Shown: positions 20,913-34,422 of the stretch, in pieces
Position numbering within the stretch: position 1 is the stretch's first letter
Layout: each line of letters opens with the position of its first letter
Origin: Burhinus oedicnemus
Taxonomy: Eukaryota > Chordata > Aves > Charadriiformes > Burhinidae
Reading direction: 5' to 3'
Length of the DNA: 64,000 nucleotides
NCBI GenBank assembly: GCA_008921705.1
Contig: VFFE01007638.1
Coordinates: 871,706 to 935,705, forward strand
Notes under the pieces: model-generated
What the model saw: only the letters and a program-made list of their open reading frames with translations
What the model was told of the DNA's origin: nothing
Databases searched by the model: none
Position numbers and translations under genes: made by a program

Positions 20913-23900
20913 GCATAGTTAATGAGTGAGTTAACAAGTGTGTGGCTAAGTGTGAACCATTGGATAAACGGGAAGCAAAAAGGAGACCTAGTTCAGAAAG
21001 AGAGTGGACAAAATTATAGGGATTAGACCATTCATGATTCTGCATCACTGCTATCTTCAGTTCAGGGGACCCCTGACTGATGACTTCCAAAAGCTCTGGT
21101 GGTACATTACGGAAAAATCACTGAATAGATAGCTTTTTTCCCACACTCTTTCCCTAAGCATCTGTTTTCTGAACCATGATCTTGGACATTAAATCTGATG
21201 CATTACATCAATTATATTTTTGCCCTTTAATTCAGAGGGATTTAAAGGCAATATTGGAAAAATAAGGGACTTCAGTGATCCTTTCTTTGGAATGGAAAAC
21301 ATGTTAGTATGGAATCTATGTGGGGGAGAGAGGAAATCCAGCTGGACTGTCTACATAAATTCTACAAGGGAAGGGGGGGAACGAACAATATGCCTTTTCC
21401 TTTTGTAACTTCTGTGCTTTTTTCAACCTTTATCCAGTCGCAGTGTGACACTCCCACAAGTATACTTTCAAGTACTGAAAGGACGCACACTAGGATAACT
21501 TCACATGACTGCATATTCAAAAGAATCATTATGTGACAACAACCAATAAGTATTCTGAAAACATTTTACTGTGATATATGCATATAAGAGAAGCCATTGA
21601 GAAAGCACTTATAAAATAAATCATTCTAACTCCTACCTTCCTATTTCATCTTTAGATTTCTAACACCTAAGAAGAAATCATCGTACTTCTAGAAAAGAAT
21701 GCTGTAGGAGATAGCCACCATAAAAGGACTCATTACATGCTCATTTAAAAAAAATAGCATTGACTTTTATGCCTCCAATGTAGGAGGTACTGTGAAGAAT
21801 CTGCAATTACTCGCATGTGAAGAGATGTCCATTTTCCCACTTCGATTACTGATTTGAAAACTACAGTGGTTTTCATGCTGGAGTGCGTGTTAAAAAACAA
21901 TGGCCCGTATTTGGTTACTTGAATGGGAAATTAAAAGCAGAATCAGAGGATAAAATTGAAATGTGTCTCTGTTATCTTCCTTAGCACCATGATGCGAAGA
22001 ATAAATACCAGCTTTTACAGAATTCAAACACTTACTGTAAAGGCTCACAAAAAATAAGCAAACCAAAAAGACAGAAAAGAATGACCAGGACACCCCTTAC
22101 TTGAAAAACTTGAAGGAATCTTGGTTTTCAAGCAAGCATTTATGCCCAGCCTCTGAGATTCTTAATCCTTCGAAATACCTTATGCTAGTATTAATTTTTA
22201 TATTAGTTATTTCTTTCCTTCTAGTTTATGCACTGCTATTCTGTTATTCTTAATAATACACACATACCACACATAATGTATACTTAGAAATATATATTAC
22301 AGATACGAAAAACATTTTTAAAATCTAAAAGAACCCAAACATTTGATAGCTTATAGGCCAAGTCCCAAAATGTAAGTGCAGCCTGTACCAACACTCAGGG
22401 TGGTAATCCGTGGAGAGTATGTAACCTGTAGTTAGCAAAGGAGTCATGAGAAGTATCCAAGGGCTAACTGCTACCTCTGCAAAAGGATGCAAGGAAGATT
22501 TAATCACACTATAGATTTAGCAGGAATTAGAGTTTTAGAGAACTCACTTAAAAAACTAAGAGCTGCCTTTTCATCATGTCAAGTACCTAAAGAAGTAATT
22601 AACAGCTTTTTTAAAAGTACTTGGGAGGGTGGACGTTTAAAGGAGACCTGTATCAACAGAATTTCAGCATTTAATATCCTGATGTACTTTTGAGCATCCC
22701 AGTGAGGCCTTCCTGCATCTCTCATACCCAAGACCATTTAAACTCAAGTTTTATATTACTTATAAGGGTAAAAGGATGAAGTGACACAAGGAGAAAAAGA
22801 GTCTGTTTATTCCAAACAAACTTATTTCCTTAGAGAAATTGAGCCTGTAAATGGATAAAGATAAGTCAGGTTTAACATAGCTGCAGACAACCATTACAGT
22901 GAATGTAACTGGAGTTCAGCTGAAACATTTATAACACGCATAAGAAATTATCCGTTTTTCTCTCTTCTCTTTTACATGAAAAGAATGTCCCCCTTCTACT
23001 CAGTGACTGCTGCTGTTTTATTTTTGCTTGTGTTTAGAACAGTGCAAAGACGTACAGACTTGCATGCTTTCTCACGGATGCTTGCCTTTGTTCTTGTTTG
23101 TTTTGTTGTTCAATTAATATCAAACAAAGGTCAATCTGACAAAGTATATGGTTGGTGTTTGCGTATGGAAAAACATAATGGAAAACTTGTAGTAACAGGA
23201 GTCCCATGTGCCAAAGAAAATGTTAAAAAGCCTCTCCTTAGTGACAAAGTGAGCTTCATTTGTACTGCATAAGTACCCTACTACAAAAGCAGTCTTGGAC
23301 TTCCATGGGACTACTATGAATATGTTTATAATATGATTAGGCAGGCAAAGCGCTCCTAAAGTGCTGCATCACTAGTCTTGTGACTGTTATACTGCTGTAG
23401 TGGGACCTCTTAGACTTCTAGTGGGCTGAAATAGCACTACTTATAAGTGTACTTATATCTTACTTAAAATGAAGAGAATCTTGCTGGCTGATGGCATGAG
23501 GCTTGAAGAATGATATTAGTGTTACAAATAGTGACAGATTTTTACTCACTTTACTTCTGTGACTCAAATGGCAGCGTTACTTTGCAATTTTTGAATCCCA
23601 TGGAATAGAGTTCAACATAAATCCCTGTTTGCCAAAAAATAGAGAACATTTACTGATCAAACAGATTAATTTAATGCACATTTGTGAACCACTAATATGG
23701 TATTCTTCTGGGGGGCTGTGGAAGTATTGCTGTGGGACTACCAGCCATGGTGCTACACCACAACTGTTAGAATTTCTGGAGACTTCTAGATTTGCATTTT
23801 CTTTGTAGTTTCATTAACATAATTGGAAAACAGACTTAATTAGTGTTTTAGCACTATTCATTTTGTGGTTTGTTGTGGGTTTTTTTTGATTCCTAAAAAG

Positions 23901-26900
23901 ATGTTTTTTCACTGGGGTAAGATATCGAGCTGGCAACCTTGAAAAATTTACCTTTCTTTGCAACTACACAATGAGTATATGTAAGGCTACTAAAAAAACC
24001 AGGTTTACTGGCTGGGATGGGGGGTGGTTTGGTTTTTTTTTTTTCTGGGTTTTTTTTTTTTTTTCCTGTTTGTTGATCTGTCATGGCAGATCTTGTTCTA
24101 AGTTCCTAAATGTGTGATGCTTTAAAGACCTACGTACGGCTACATTCTACACTGACTGCTAAACAGGAAATTTCAGAAAAGTGCACCTTTTAAGGTCTCT
24201 CAAATCAGGCACACAAAACCATTACTGCTCTAAAAGAATGAGCTGTTATTCCTAGGAGTGGGATGACAGCAGGTATTTTTATGCTTCTCCTCTCCATGAC
24301 ATCCTGTGTTTAGTATTATCCCATGTCTTATGTTCTTGAAGGTTTGTAGACCATACAAGTATATTGTTCTAATGGAATACTGCTGAAGAAATAGTCCTCA
24401 AAATGTTGTGTATCTCCATCAAAACCTTTATCCACAGTTCAGTTTATTATTTTTGTATTTCTGTTTTTCCTCTGAGTTTTTTTTTTTCTTCTGACCAAAC
24501 CAATCTTGGCAAATTAAAATGTTTTTCCTGTTTTTCACAGCAGCTTTGCCTTTACACACAAAACTGTCAGTTGGTGTCACATATGATGACTTTACTGATC
24601 CACCAGAACCATGACTGAGATTGTCTGCTTATCTTATGCAGGACTTCAAGCAACCAACAGATGTTAAAAAATCTAAGTTACTTATTACTCCATCAGATAT
24701 AAATTAGTGACCTAAAGGCAAAAGACTGTTTATCCCTCTACACTTCTTCTTTGTCATTTAGTTCTTCTATTGAAATTCATTTATTTCTGTAATGGAAAAA
24801 TAATTTTTGCAAAGGAAAACCAAATGTAACTATCACAGCAGTAAAAGTGAAAGAAAAATTAGTCCACTTACAAAGGTACTTTATTATTTTATTGGCTCAG
24901 TAAATGATATGACCTCCAAAACATCAGTTGTAAAGGATGCTGAGGACTTGAACATAAAATGGTAAACAAAAGCAACAAGACATTTGCAAACGTTTGCAGC
25001 AGATAACTGACATCACCCAAATACTTCCGCTGTGGTCCTCTTAGCCTTATCCGGACAGTAATGTATGACTAAAATTTAGATTCCTAATGAAGTAGTCATT
25101 TAACATAGATGCATAAAATCCTCATGCAGACAGATTAGGTGTCTTTCAAAGCCTTCAGGAAGATTGCTTCTGGCTAACTCAGATACCTAAACAAGTCAAC
25201 ACAATGCTTGAATTGAAAGACTTTACTTGAGAAAAGATTTTAGTTTCTCGTATGAGACCTTTAATTTTTTCATTCTGATTTTGTGTAGATATGATCTAAC
25301 CCACGTTTTGCTTGTAGAAATAAATTGAAGTTAATTTAAGAACTTAACCACAATGCCAAAATATTACAGTATCTGTAGTAATCCATGGTCTTTTAGGATA
25401 TTCCTTTCACTGCTCCAGATGATTAGTGTATCTGTTTATGAGACTGCAACTTATGTCAGTTGTTGTTACATAGGAAATTTTAGATTTCCTCTCTTTAGGA
25501 ATTAGGTAGTATCACATTTGCTGAAATAGAAAGGAAATTAATCAGGGCAAAAGGGATAGCTCCAATTTCTAAATCTTTCCCTGCATCTGTTAAATCCTTA
25601 TATATTAGACTGAAGAGGTGGATGACCACACAAAGAGTACTATTACTTAGGTGTGTTGGATTTGATGCTGAAGACCAAGTGCCAGATTTTCAGCAGGACT
25701 AAACTGCTATAGCTTCTTGGAAACGAATCATAGTGGCTACAAAGACTGTAATAGCAGTGGGGACTGTGGGGAGAGAGCTGGCTGAGCAATGATAATCCAA
25801 GATGTCTCTTGTGAATGTTAGAGGGCAGCTTGTTAATCAGAAGTTGTTAAAACAGTTGTTTGAAATTTTGCCACTGGACAGGATCTTTCTAAGCAAATGA
25901 GTAATCCCGACAGTACTAATGATACCAATTTATCACTGAGGTTCCGTTTGTGTGTTTTGTAGTTTCCAATCTGTTACAGGAAAATGGTGGTGGCTGGTTG
26001 AATGCTGCTTTTTTTTTTTTTTTTCTTTTTTTAATGAACATTTTAAGTACATAATTTTACTTCATTTGTGCCAGAAAATTGCCCAAACACCTTCATTAGA
26101 AATAAAGCAAATCTGTTCAATGCTATCTGAACAGCAGGCAATATATGCTTTATTGAACAGAAAAGCTTTAACAAACCTTATCCTGTACACATGTTTGTAC
26201 TATCAAAGTCTGTTTATGTACTCGCAAGTTTAGGGAAAATATGGGTGCTGCTACATAATAAACAGTGTTTTGCTACCCTTCTTTTTTATCCAGGTGGTTG
26301 ATTATATGGTATGGGATATTTTTGCAGGTGGTATAGAAAATCATATATACCAGCTGCTGCACCCACTGAGCAACACTTTGCTAAATGACACAACACCGAT
26401 CACATATAACAGCATCTAATGACTCTAGAGTGGTATCTTTACTAGATGTATCTTTTTCTCATTGGGAAAGAGCCTTCAAAAAGACTTTTACCTGCCTCTG
26501 TTTTTCTTGTATGTTGTGTTGGGCAAAGGGGAAAAATATTCAGGAGAAACGTACGTGATTGAAAAGAAAAACCAAACCCACACAACAGTACAAAGCAAGC
26601 TAGAATAGCAAAGATGAACTGTGTGCTGGATGGCTTGGCATGCTGCCACTAACACTTGGCATAACTCACTTGCTGCTGGCACTGGAGATGTTAGATGTAC
26701 TAGCCACTGAGCCCCTGCTATAAGCACTTTACTATGTAGAATCAATATCGACATACTGCATAAACAACTGGATGAACCTTGTACAAAAATGATAGCAAAT
26801 AGCATTTCAATCATCTCACATAAATCTGAAAATATAATAGTGCTTGACATTACTATTAGTATTGTATCTGAAGGCCCTGATTATCACTGAGCAGTATTAA

Positions 26901-29180
26901 ATTTAGTCTATCGAACATCAGTCCTGTGCTTGCTTTGCCGATGAGTATGATTGGTGTGAAGAAAGTAACAGTACAAAAATTCTTTTCAGCTGATATCTTA
27001 TGCAAGGACATCCAGGGTATTTGTTGCTATTTGTGCAATTAACAGTCATATTGATCACTTGCTTATTTCAGTTAATAGTGGATAAGCTGTCTGCTTCCCA
27101 TCCCTGTTGTAATTGATGAAAACAGACATTAACTATTGCTAGAACAACATAACTGTTTCTTTACCTCCTTTACTTCTTGTTCTGAAGCATGGGGTATGTT
27201 AGAAAATGGTCAGGTTTTGTCCTGGAGTGGCCAGTAGATCAAGAACTTTTCATAGCTGAATGGCACAAGTTTGTAGTAGAAAGACTATCATTGCTTACAT
27301 TTTCTCCCTAACTTTGGTAGAAGAAGTAATATTTTTGAGAAAAAGATTCCCCAGGCTTGGATTCCCTGAAATTCCTTGTATTTTAGATAATGCCAACACT
27401 GCCTCTGTCTCATAAAAACCAGCATGGTTGCTTCTTTCTCATGAAACATGGTTATAACACAACCCAACAATATAACGGGTTTTGTGTGAAAGACATGTGA
27501 GATCACACACTTGTGCCACAACTCCAAGTTCTTGAAGTCGAAGGCTGTGCTCCAAATCCTCTAAATCCATCTAAACGTGTGGACTCTTTTACTCGGTTGG
27601 AAGCTGTCAAATCACTGAAGAAGATTTAAGCTACCACATGCAGTATTGCTTCCTGCTGTGGCTGATGAAGGAGATACACAGTAACTTTAGTGACATTATT
27701 ATTTTCTTTCTGGTAATAAAGTGTCCTCTTCTGTGCAAAAAGAATGTGACATTCTCGCCAGTATTTTGCCATTGTTAAATGATATGCACAATTAAGCAAT
27801 ACTAACTCTGGGTAAGTTTTCTAAAAGAAGGAAGCAGACCTGCTTCACTTCTGGCATTACACTGGGCTGGGTGAATATAATGAATGCAAACTGACATTGG
27901 CAAGGACAGAGACCGATGAAATAGGTGGACTGTGTGGTGTACATGTCTTTACATTTCTAAAATTTATGAAATGGAGGGGAAAAGACTATTCTCAAATTAT
28001 TCAGATTAATTTAAAAAAAGGAGAGTAAGGGAAAGGAAGCAGCATATATAAATATACACTCGTTTACATGAAACTAAGTAGTAAAAGGTGCTTGAACTTC
28101 TCCTGATTCTGGCCACCCTTTATTTTGTTTAGCTCTCTGAGACCTTATCTTTTTCCCTTTTTTTTTTTTTTTTTCTTTCTCCCTTGCTGCCACTAACAGT
28201 CCTTTCAGGAGCATGTTGACAGCTTTGAGCTGACAGAGAATCATTATAATCAGTGTAGAAGATATAAAGGCACAATGAGAAAGGAATTCATGTTTACAGT
28301 AGTGGGGACCACACACTGTGATAGTTTGCATTAGAAACTCAGCAGGGGGAGTATGAAAAGCTGTAGCATTATCGTAGATATGGGGACTTTTTGGTATGAA
28401 TAGGTCGCGTGTGTTCAAGTACCTGTCTAACATGTAACAATCACAAAATATTATCATATTCAGCAGAGCCATTATTGCTTCTACATTGAATATGTAGCCT
28501 CTTAATATTCCCCATGCTCTCAAAATATGAAAAAGATACAACCTCAAATAATGGATTCCCCTTAACAATGTCAGGAGTGCATTTCAGCATACATTCCCAC
28601 AAAAAGGGGAGAGTGAGGCATAAACATGAATAGATCGAAACCACATGGAACAGGTATTATGTCAGAGCAAGGTTATTCCTTCAGGTAATTAAAAAACTTT
28701 AAGCCAAAATGCAGAAACAAATGTCTGAAACAAAAAGAACAACCAAAGCTTTACCTCTAAGCTCTGAAAAAAAGTGGTTTTTAATGTCATAATGAGCAGA
28801 AGCTTATAGCAGCTCAAGACAGGTTCAAAAATCCAGGAAGTATTCTCTGGGGAGATACATACATGGAGCAAAGATTCAAGTCTGTGATAAGTCTCTGCAA
28901 TTTTTTATTTCTTTCTTCTCTGTTTTTTACTTTGAGCTTATGAGATGAACTGTAGGCAGTTTGAAATTACAAACAAATCTCTAGGAGACAGAGATCAAGC
29001 AGCAGAAGTTTGACTCTAAGGTCCTTGTTACAGTAGCAAAAGCTACATTTTATCCCTGTTATTACACACAGCACCATGTTGGAAGAATGTTAAGGTTACA
29101 CAGGAAGGCACTTAAAAGTTGAGAGATGTCAGAAGTATTTTTCAATTTTCCCCATGGAATGGAGGGGTGTTGCTGTCTTC
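20913..29180. other. Unique AT-rich sequence with poly(T) tracts
   Basis: No gene recognised over about 8 kb. T-rich tracts lie at 24033-24064, 26009-26032 and 28158-28174. A 98-codon + strand ATG frame at 22976-23272 and a 164-codon minus strand frame at 28074-28568 (no ATG at its start) are the longest open frames; neither shows a known domain. The second ends in lysine runs produced by the T tract. Confidence 0.45.
22976..23272 (+). CDS. Unrecognised 98-codon open frame
   Basis: The ATG-initiated frame has a hydrophobic stretch near residues 10-20 (VTAAVLFLLVF) and a second near 37-48 (AFVLVCFVVQLI), then a polar C-terminus with several cysteines. A pyrimidine-rich run precedes it. I know no family with this pattern. 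Chance is the likeliest explanation in AT-rich DNA. Confidence 0.12.
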   Translation: MKRMSPFYSVTAAVLFLLVFRTVQRRTDLHAFSRMLAFVLVCFVVQLISNKGQSDKVYGWCLRMEKHNGKLVVTGVPCAKENVKKPLLSDKVSFICTA

Positions 29181-29235
29181 GTTTTACAAATGAGCAGCTC
29201 TAACAGACAAAGACTGAGGCCAAGGGATATGTTTA
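29181..29235 (+). mobile_element. Possible MIR-type SINE core
   Basis: TTTTACAAATGAGCAGCTC followed at 29211 by AGACTGAGGCCAAGGG resembles the MIR core (TTTTACAGATGAG then AACTGAGGCCCAGAG). Only this short section aligns by eye and the rest is lost. Confidence 0.3.
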
Positions 29236-30359
29236 TTTTGGATGCCCAAATGGAGATACCATGGACCTGATTGCCAGAGCACTTAGAATTTAGTGGAGTA
29301 GATTAAAACTACTTTAGGTTAGACACCTAAATGGCTTGACATTAGACATCTTAAGCTAGTGGAGGTGAATCACAAAATCACAAAATCCCATCCTAAATTG
29401 TCAAAGTACATCTCCCATTGACTTCAGAGTTAATAAGCACTTTGGAACAAAAAACTGCCTCCAAGAAATGAAGAATGGCCCATTTTAAACACTTGTGAAG
29501 AGATATCTGCCCATAACATAAGAGACAGCTTGCCCACAATGTTAGCGGGCAGCTGTCTTAACCACAGAATCATTGTTTTCTCTTTTGCCACAGCTGCTCT
29601 GAATTACTATCACAGTAGTATCTGAGTATTTGACATTGTGTAAGAAAAAATTCAGAAAAGGAGTGGATAGATAACTAAATCAAATACATTTGCTCCACAG
29701 TCATAACTCCCTAAGGTCAGCACGTGTGTCTACAGTTACTTTATGAAAAAAAAGGGTCATAAGAAATAAAATTCTACACTGGACCCTGATCACCCACAAT
29801 ACTTAATTCTTTGATTTTACCTGTGTCTGGTTTGGCCTGTTCCAAACAGATTTCTCTGTTACAGGGAGACCTAGATCCTAGTAGAGTGGGTGCAAGTTAA
29901 TAAGCTCTATTTGTTTTTAGGTTGAAGGATTGGTCCCCTTTTATTTAGCTGATAAACATACTGATAGTTATTGACGTAACCGTGTAAGTGCCTGCTCCTA
30001 GGCGTTTTCATCGGCAGCTCTGTCCTCACAAACCTGAATGCTGAACTTCGTGGTTACATTTTAGCATTGTTCACAAACTCATGTGCCAAATCTGAACTGA
30101 CAGACATGCTCAGAGTTACGACTTTCCCCCCCAAGGAAAACACTAGGGGCAGGTCATTCCCAAATACTCTTCTTCCCTATATAAGTTTGGGACACTTTCC
30201 CAAAATGGTAACCTAGGCTTATGTCTCTCCTTTACAAAATGGGATGTAAGACCACGTCCCATGTGAACACAATAAAAAATAGGCTACAAGTATTTCTGGG
30301 GCAGGCATTTCTCATTCCCGTTTGTACAATTTGCTCTGCTATGCATAAAGTAAGACTCA
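29236..30359. other. Unique sequence
   Basis: No exon, RNA or clear repeat recognised. Short phrases with TAGACACCTAAAT recall old reptilian repeats but are too diverged to assign. Confidence 0.4.
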
Positions 30360-30480
30360 CTGAAGCAAAGAATTCAATCTTTCCAAGTAAATGTCCTAAC
30401 CACTGGTTACTAGAAGTGGGGGGAGGGCATTCCCACCCACCCTTCCCTTTTTTAAGAGTATTCTGAAATGCCAGACTCTC
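30360..30480 (-). mobile_element. tRNA-like SINE head, worn, minus strand
   Basis: AAAGAATTCAATCTTTCCAA followed by ATGTCCTAACCACTGGTTAC reads as reverse-complemented B box and A box of a tRNA-derived SINE. It shares the CTAACCACTGG core with the SINE-like pieces at 9436 and 31694. The limits are approximate. Confidence 0.5.
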
Positions 30481-31693
30481 TAAGAAAGGATTTTGATGCC
30501 TATTCCCAGAAGAAAGTGGAAAATAAATGAAACTTCTACGGGAGGAAAGCTGTCTGCTGGTCAAAGTTAGGAATCTAACCACCTAGGAGGGAACTTACTC
30601 AAATATTGCTGTTATTCAGAATGCTTTCTTCATATCTAATTCCAGGATGGAAAATTTCATAGTCAGCTACTTAATTTTGGAGCTGAGGATTTCAGGAAAA
30701 TACAGGCTGTCTAAAAAGTATCTCAAAATCCTGAACGCTATTTGTCAGTTTAGGCAGAGGAGGAAAGCTGTAAGAGAAATACGTACTATTCACTTCAGAG
30801 GCAGAGAGTTTAAGCACAAGCTACAATTAAATAAAACTAGGTAAAAGCACGCGTTTTAGCTCATCTCTGCTGTTTAGGCAGAACATAACAAACAGCAATT
30901 GAAAGAACAGTACTTTCTCCTGAAGGGGAGCAAGGACCTGCTGCAGGTAAGCAGTGATACAGATCAGGCATACTGTCCTTAAATGAGAGAGACAATACGT
31001 CAGCAATACCTCTCTTCCCGTTCTCCCATGGTGGCAGAAGCTGTGGCAGACTTCAATGCATGTATATTTTCTTCTTCATGTTTCACCATGTGAGAGATTT
31101 CTCCTTGTTATACTCTCAAGTGAGGTCTACCCAACTCTTAAAGTTTCATTCTTTTATGACCATATGTGATCTGTGTTTATATCTTTGTGGCCTTAGGTAT
31201 TGTCTTGTAACAATATTTTCAAGGCCTTTGTGACCTTCTTGAATTTTTATTTTTGGGGATTGCTGTTATATAACACACAATTCTAGAAATAATATAAAAG
31301 GCTTCCTGATAAGGTGGAGTCATTACTTTAATGTCCTCATCTTCTCCTAGGGTTCAAAATTAAATTTTCTTGCATCTATGAAAATTTACTACTGTGCCAT
31401 AGCAGACATAGGCATTTTCACTTCTTTCAGTAAGTTAGATAAACTATGCAGCAAAGAGATGAAGAGCTACTGGAAGAGAAGCAGAGGTAGAGAACACTGT
31501 TGGATTTTGTGTTTGTTTTATTTTGGTTTTGGTTTTGCCTTTATATTCTATGGCACCTACATGGGAAGAAGAAAACCTCTGCTACCCTTCCTAAGACTAC
31601 ATTTAGTTTGCTAGGTATTTAGTGTAAATTAGGCACCTGAAATCTACATATCTCATTTAATGAGTGTCAGTATTTGCCAAAGATCCTAGCATG
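30481..31693. other. Unique sequence
   Basis: Nothing gene-like. A + strand 65-codon frame at 30647-30844 is lysine- and arginine-rich but unrecognised. Confidence 0.4.
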
Positions 31694-31768
31694 AAGGCAC
31701 AGCAAAACAGGATTTGGTAACACCCCATACTGCTGTAATTCTTTAACCATCAGACCATGCTGCCTTTA
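31694..31768 (-). mobile_element. tRNA-like SINE head, worn, minus strand
   Basis: AGCAAAACAGGATTTGGTAA followed 30 bases later by CTTTAACCATCAGACCATGC and TGCC fits reverse-complemented B and A boxes of a MIR-like amniote SINE. This is the third such scrap in the window, all in the same orientation. Confidence 0.5.
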
Positions 31769-33349
31769 TAATATTCTTGAGATTATATTGAACTCACCTA
31801 ATTAAGTGGAAATATTTCCTAAACTCTGTTAAAACAGACTTCAGTACAGAATTTATGCCACATCTAGAGCTACATTATCACACAAAATTAAAATATTTCT
31901 TTTCCTCAAGACAGTTCTGCATGAGTTCTCATTGTTACATGCCCAGCACAATATTCTCTGTGTTCAATTTCAGAAATAGCAAGTAATAATAGAAAAGCTA
32001 AAATTCTGTAGATAACTAAATAAATTAAACATGCCACAAGTCCTAATTGCCCACACAACAACTGAAATTGGGTTTGTATAAGCAACATTCTATGTGCTAC
32101 ATTCATCTGTGCTAGCTACCCTAATTGTCTGGGCTGAGAGGATTATAACTTGGAAAAAGTAAAGTGTTATGTTATATTACTCCATAGCTAAGAGCTTTTT
32201 CCTAAAAGGCAACAAAGGAAAACTATTACAGCCACCCATTCACCTCTATCCCCATTAATATTGACATTTGGAAGAAAAAACGTATGTTCATTGAAGCGAA
32301 CCACATTTGATATCTGAATGCTGATTTATTTCATATGAAAAAGTAAACTGTGTTGTAAGGATTTGTGTACAATGCAAACCTGTTAAATACTTAACGGGGC
32401 GTAACAAAAAATGCATTCTTTAAGGAAGAATGCTGGCAGCAACATTGCTTCAGTCTGATAGGTACATTAACAGTCCTGGCTGTGATAGAAGAACACCAGT
32501 GTCAAGGAAATCTCATTAAAAAATCCTTTCCTTTAGTAGATAATGGACTGTTAGCTGAACTGTGCTGCTGTTGGTTTTCTGATCTGTGCTCTCCAATTTT
32601 AGTCACTAAGCAAGGTTTCCTTATTAGCAAAATCTTCTGGCCAGAATATGCAGAACTGGATTAAACATCTGATGTTTACAAAATGTATTTGATTACACTT
32701 GTCATACCTTTTCAAAGATCAGGGCTAAATCCAGCCTACTTATAAGTGAATGAATAGTTGTGAAGTGAGGTTGGTTACAAAACACTATGTGGCCTTTGCC
32801 AATAGTGTTGTGATGTGAATTGTTTTCTAAGAGACAATGGAGGCCCAGGATTAAGACAAAAAATAGACTCCAATTTATAAAATTACAAAGAAGAATGAAA
32901 ATCAAATGCATTTTATTAATAAAAAAGTGCTATTTGAAACATATATTTTATTTAACTTCATATAACTACTGACAGTTGATGAAGCCAATTTAAAGTTGGA
33001 AGTCTCCAGTGAATAGCAGACCAAATTTTAGTCATCTGTTGAAATCCCAGGACACAAGCATCAGAAACAAAGTATTTTCAAGTATCTCTTGCTAGGAGTC
33101 ACAGTAGCATTGTTGTTAAACGTAATCAATGGTCTAAGTGAAAATGCAGGGTAAGGTTTATTGAAAAGTTAATTAAACCAAACAATATATTTGGCAAGAA
33201 GTAAACAAACAAACAAAAGACTGGGCTTCAGACACATAAAAGTCTTATTTTCCAACTAGGTTATTGATCTAATGAAAGATAGTATCCCTTCCTATGAAAT
33301 TTCCTCTTTTAGAAGGGATTTCCTTTTGGGAAAAGACATACAATTTCTC
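31769..33349. other. Unique AT-rich sequence
   Basis: I see no gene, RNA or transposon. Open frames are under 70 codons. Confidence 0.5.
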
Positions 33350-33487
33350 AAAAGAAGTTCTTTTCATACAATGTGTAATTAAACTAGGAAATGTAAAGCC
33401 ACAGGATGTTCTGAAGGCCAGATGTCTAAATGAGTTCAAAAAGGAACTTGACAAATTCATGGAAGATAAGTCCAACTGGGACTATTA
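33350..33487 (+). mobile_element. Possible fossil CR1/L3 LINE fragment
   Basis: The + strand frame reads KPQDVLKARCLNEFKKELDK followed by a short FMEDKS motif, ending at a stop at 33486-33488. This recalls the extreme C-terminus of CR1-clade reverse transcriptase ORFs, where a conserved proline-glutamine pair precedes LNEFK-type and LDKF motifs. It is far more diverged than the other CR1 copies here and lacks their tail. The alternative is a chance frame. Confidence 0.35.
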
Positions 33488-33856
33488 AAAATTTCATGCC
33501 TGACTTCATGCCCAAGTTTGAGAATTCCCCAAACCACACATTCATGTAAGTTGGGAAAGCAAACCAGGAAAGTAGTTTCCTTGCTCCTGTACTCTTTCCC
33601 CAGCAACCTGGGAGAAAATCCTGGGTCACACTGACCTATTGTCCCTGTCTTTATATTCCTTTGTAATTACATTACCATCAAGGCCACTTAGGAACATACA
33701 TTTGAAGTAAACTTTAGCTTGTGAGGCCTAGAAGTGAACATCTGCATTATGTGAACTGGTTACTGGTTGATATTCAGTCAGCAAGATCAGGAGTAAAACA
33801 TTCCTCAGATCACAGTTGCATTCTATCCAGCTTAAAGTATTACACGCACAGAGGTT

Positions 33857-33888
<32 letters not shown>

Positions 33889-34295
33889 TAATTACCTATA
33901 TATATAATATATTTCAATTTGGAATAGTTTAGATACAGAAAGCACTGCTCCCTGAAATGTATATTCATTTTAATATTGGACAGTTGCTGAATAAAAGTGA
34001 AGAAGAATTATCAGGAGAAGAATTTGCAACTATTTGTTCTTAGAGTAGTACCCTAGGTTCTGAGCTATGGCTACTTTCCAGTAGATTTCTCTTAATCTCC
34101 TTCTCTTGCCTGCTGGCTTCTCCATGATGCAGCATCAATGCAAAGAGCAATCTCTCCAACAAAGAGACAGAAGGTGTCTCTTAGCCTCCTTGAATCCCCT
34201 AGTTTCTGCTAGTAGGAGCTTTGAATCCACCATTTCAGTTCCATAGTTGTTGTACAAAAGGTGGGCACTACTACATTATCCTCACCCTGTCTTCT
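33488..34295. other. Unique sequence with a TA microsatellite
   Basis: A (TA)13 run lies at 33857-33882 and is followed by further AT-alternating sequence to about 33912. No gene seen. Confidence 0.6.
33857..33882. repeat. (TA)13 microsatellite
   Basis: Thirteen uninterrupted TA units, with AT-alternating sequence continuing after a short A run. Such tracts unpair easily and are often polymorphic. Confidence 0.97.
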
Positions 34296-34422
34296 NNNNN
34301 NNNNNNNNNNNNNNNNNNNNNNNNNNNNNNNNNNNNNNNNNNNNNNNNNNNNNNNNNNNNNNNNNNNNNNNNNNNNNNNNNNNNNNNNNNNNNNNNNNNN
34401 NNNNNNNNNNNNNNNNNNNNNN
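34296..34422. other. Assembly gap of 127 N
   Basis: The bases are unknown. The gap abuts a CR1 3' end on its right and non-CR1 sequence on its left, so the 5' part of that CR1 copy lies in or is collapsed into the gap. The true length may differ from 127. Confidence 0.99.
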
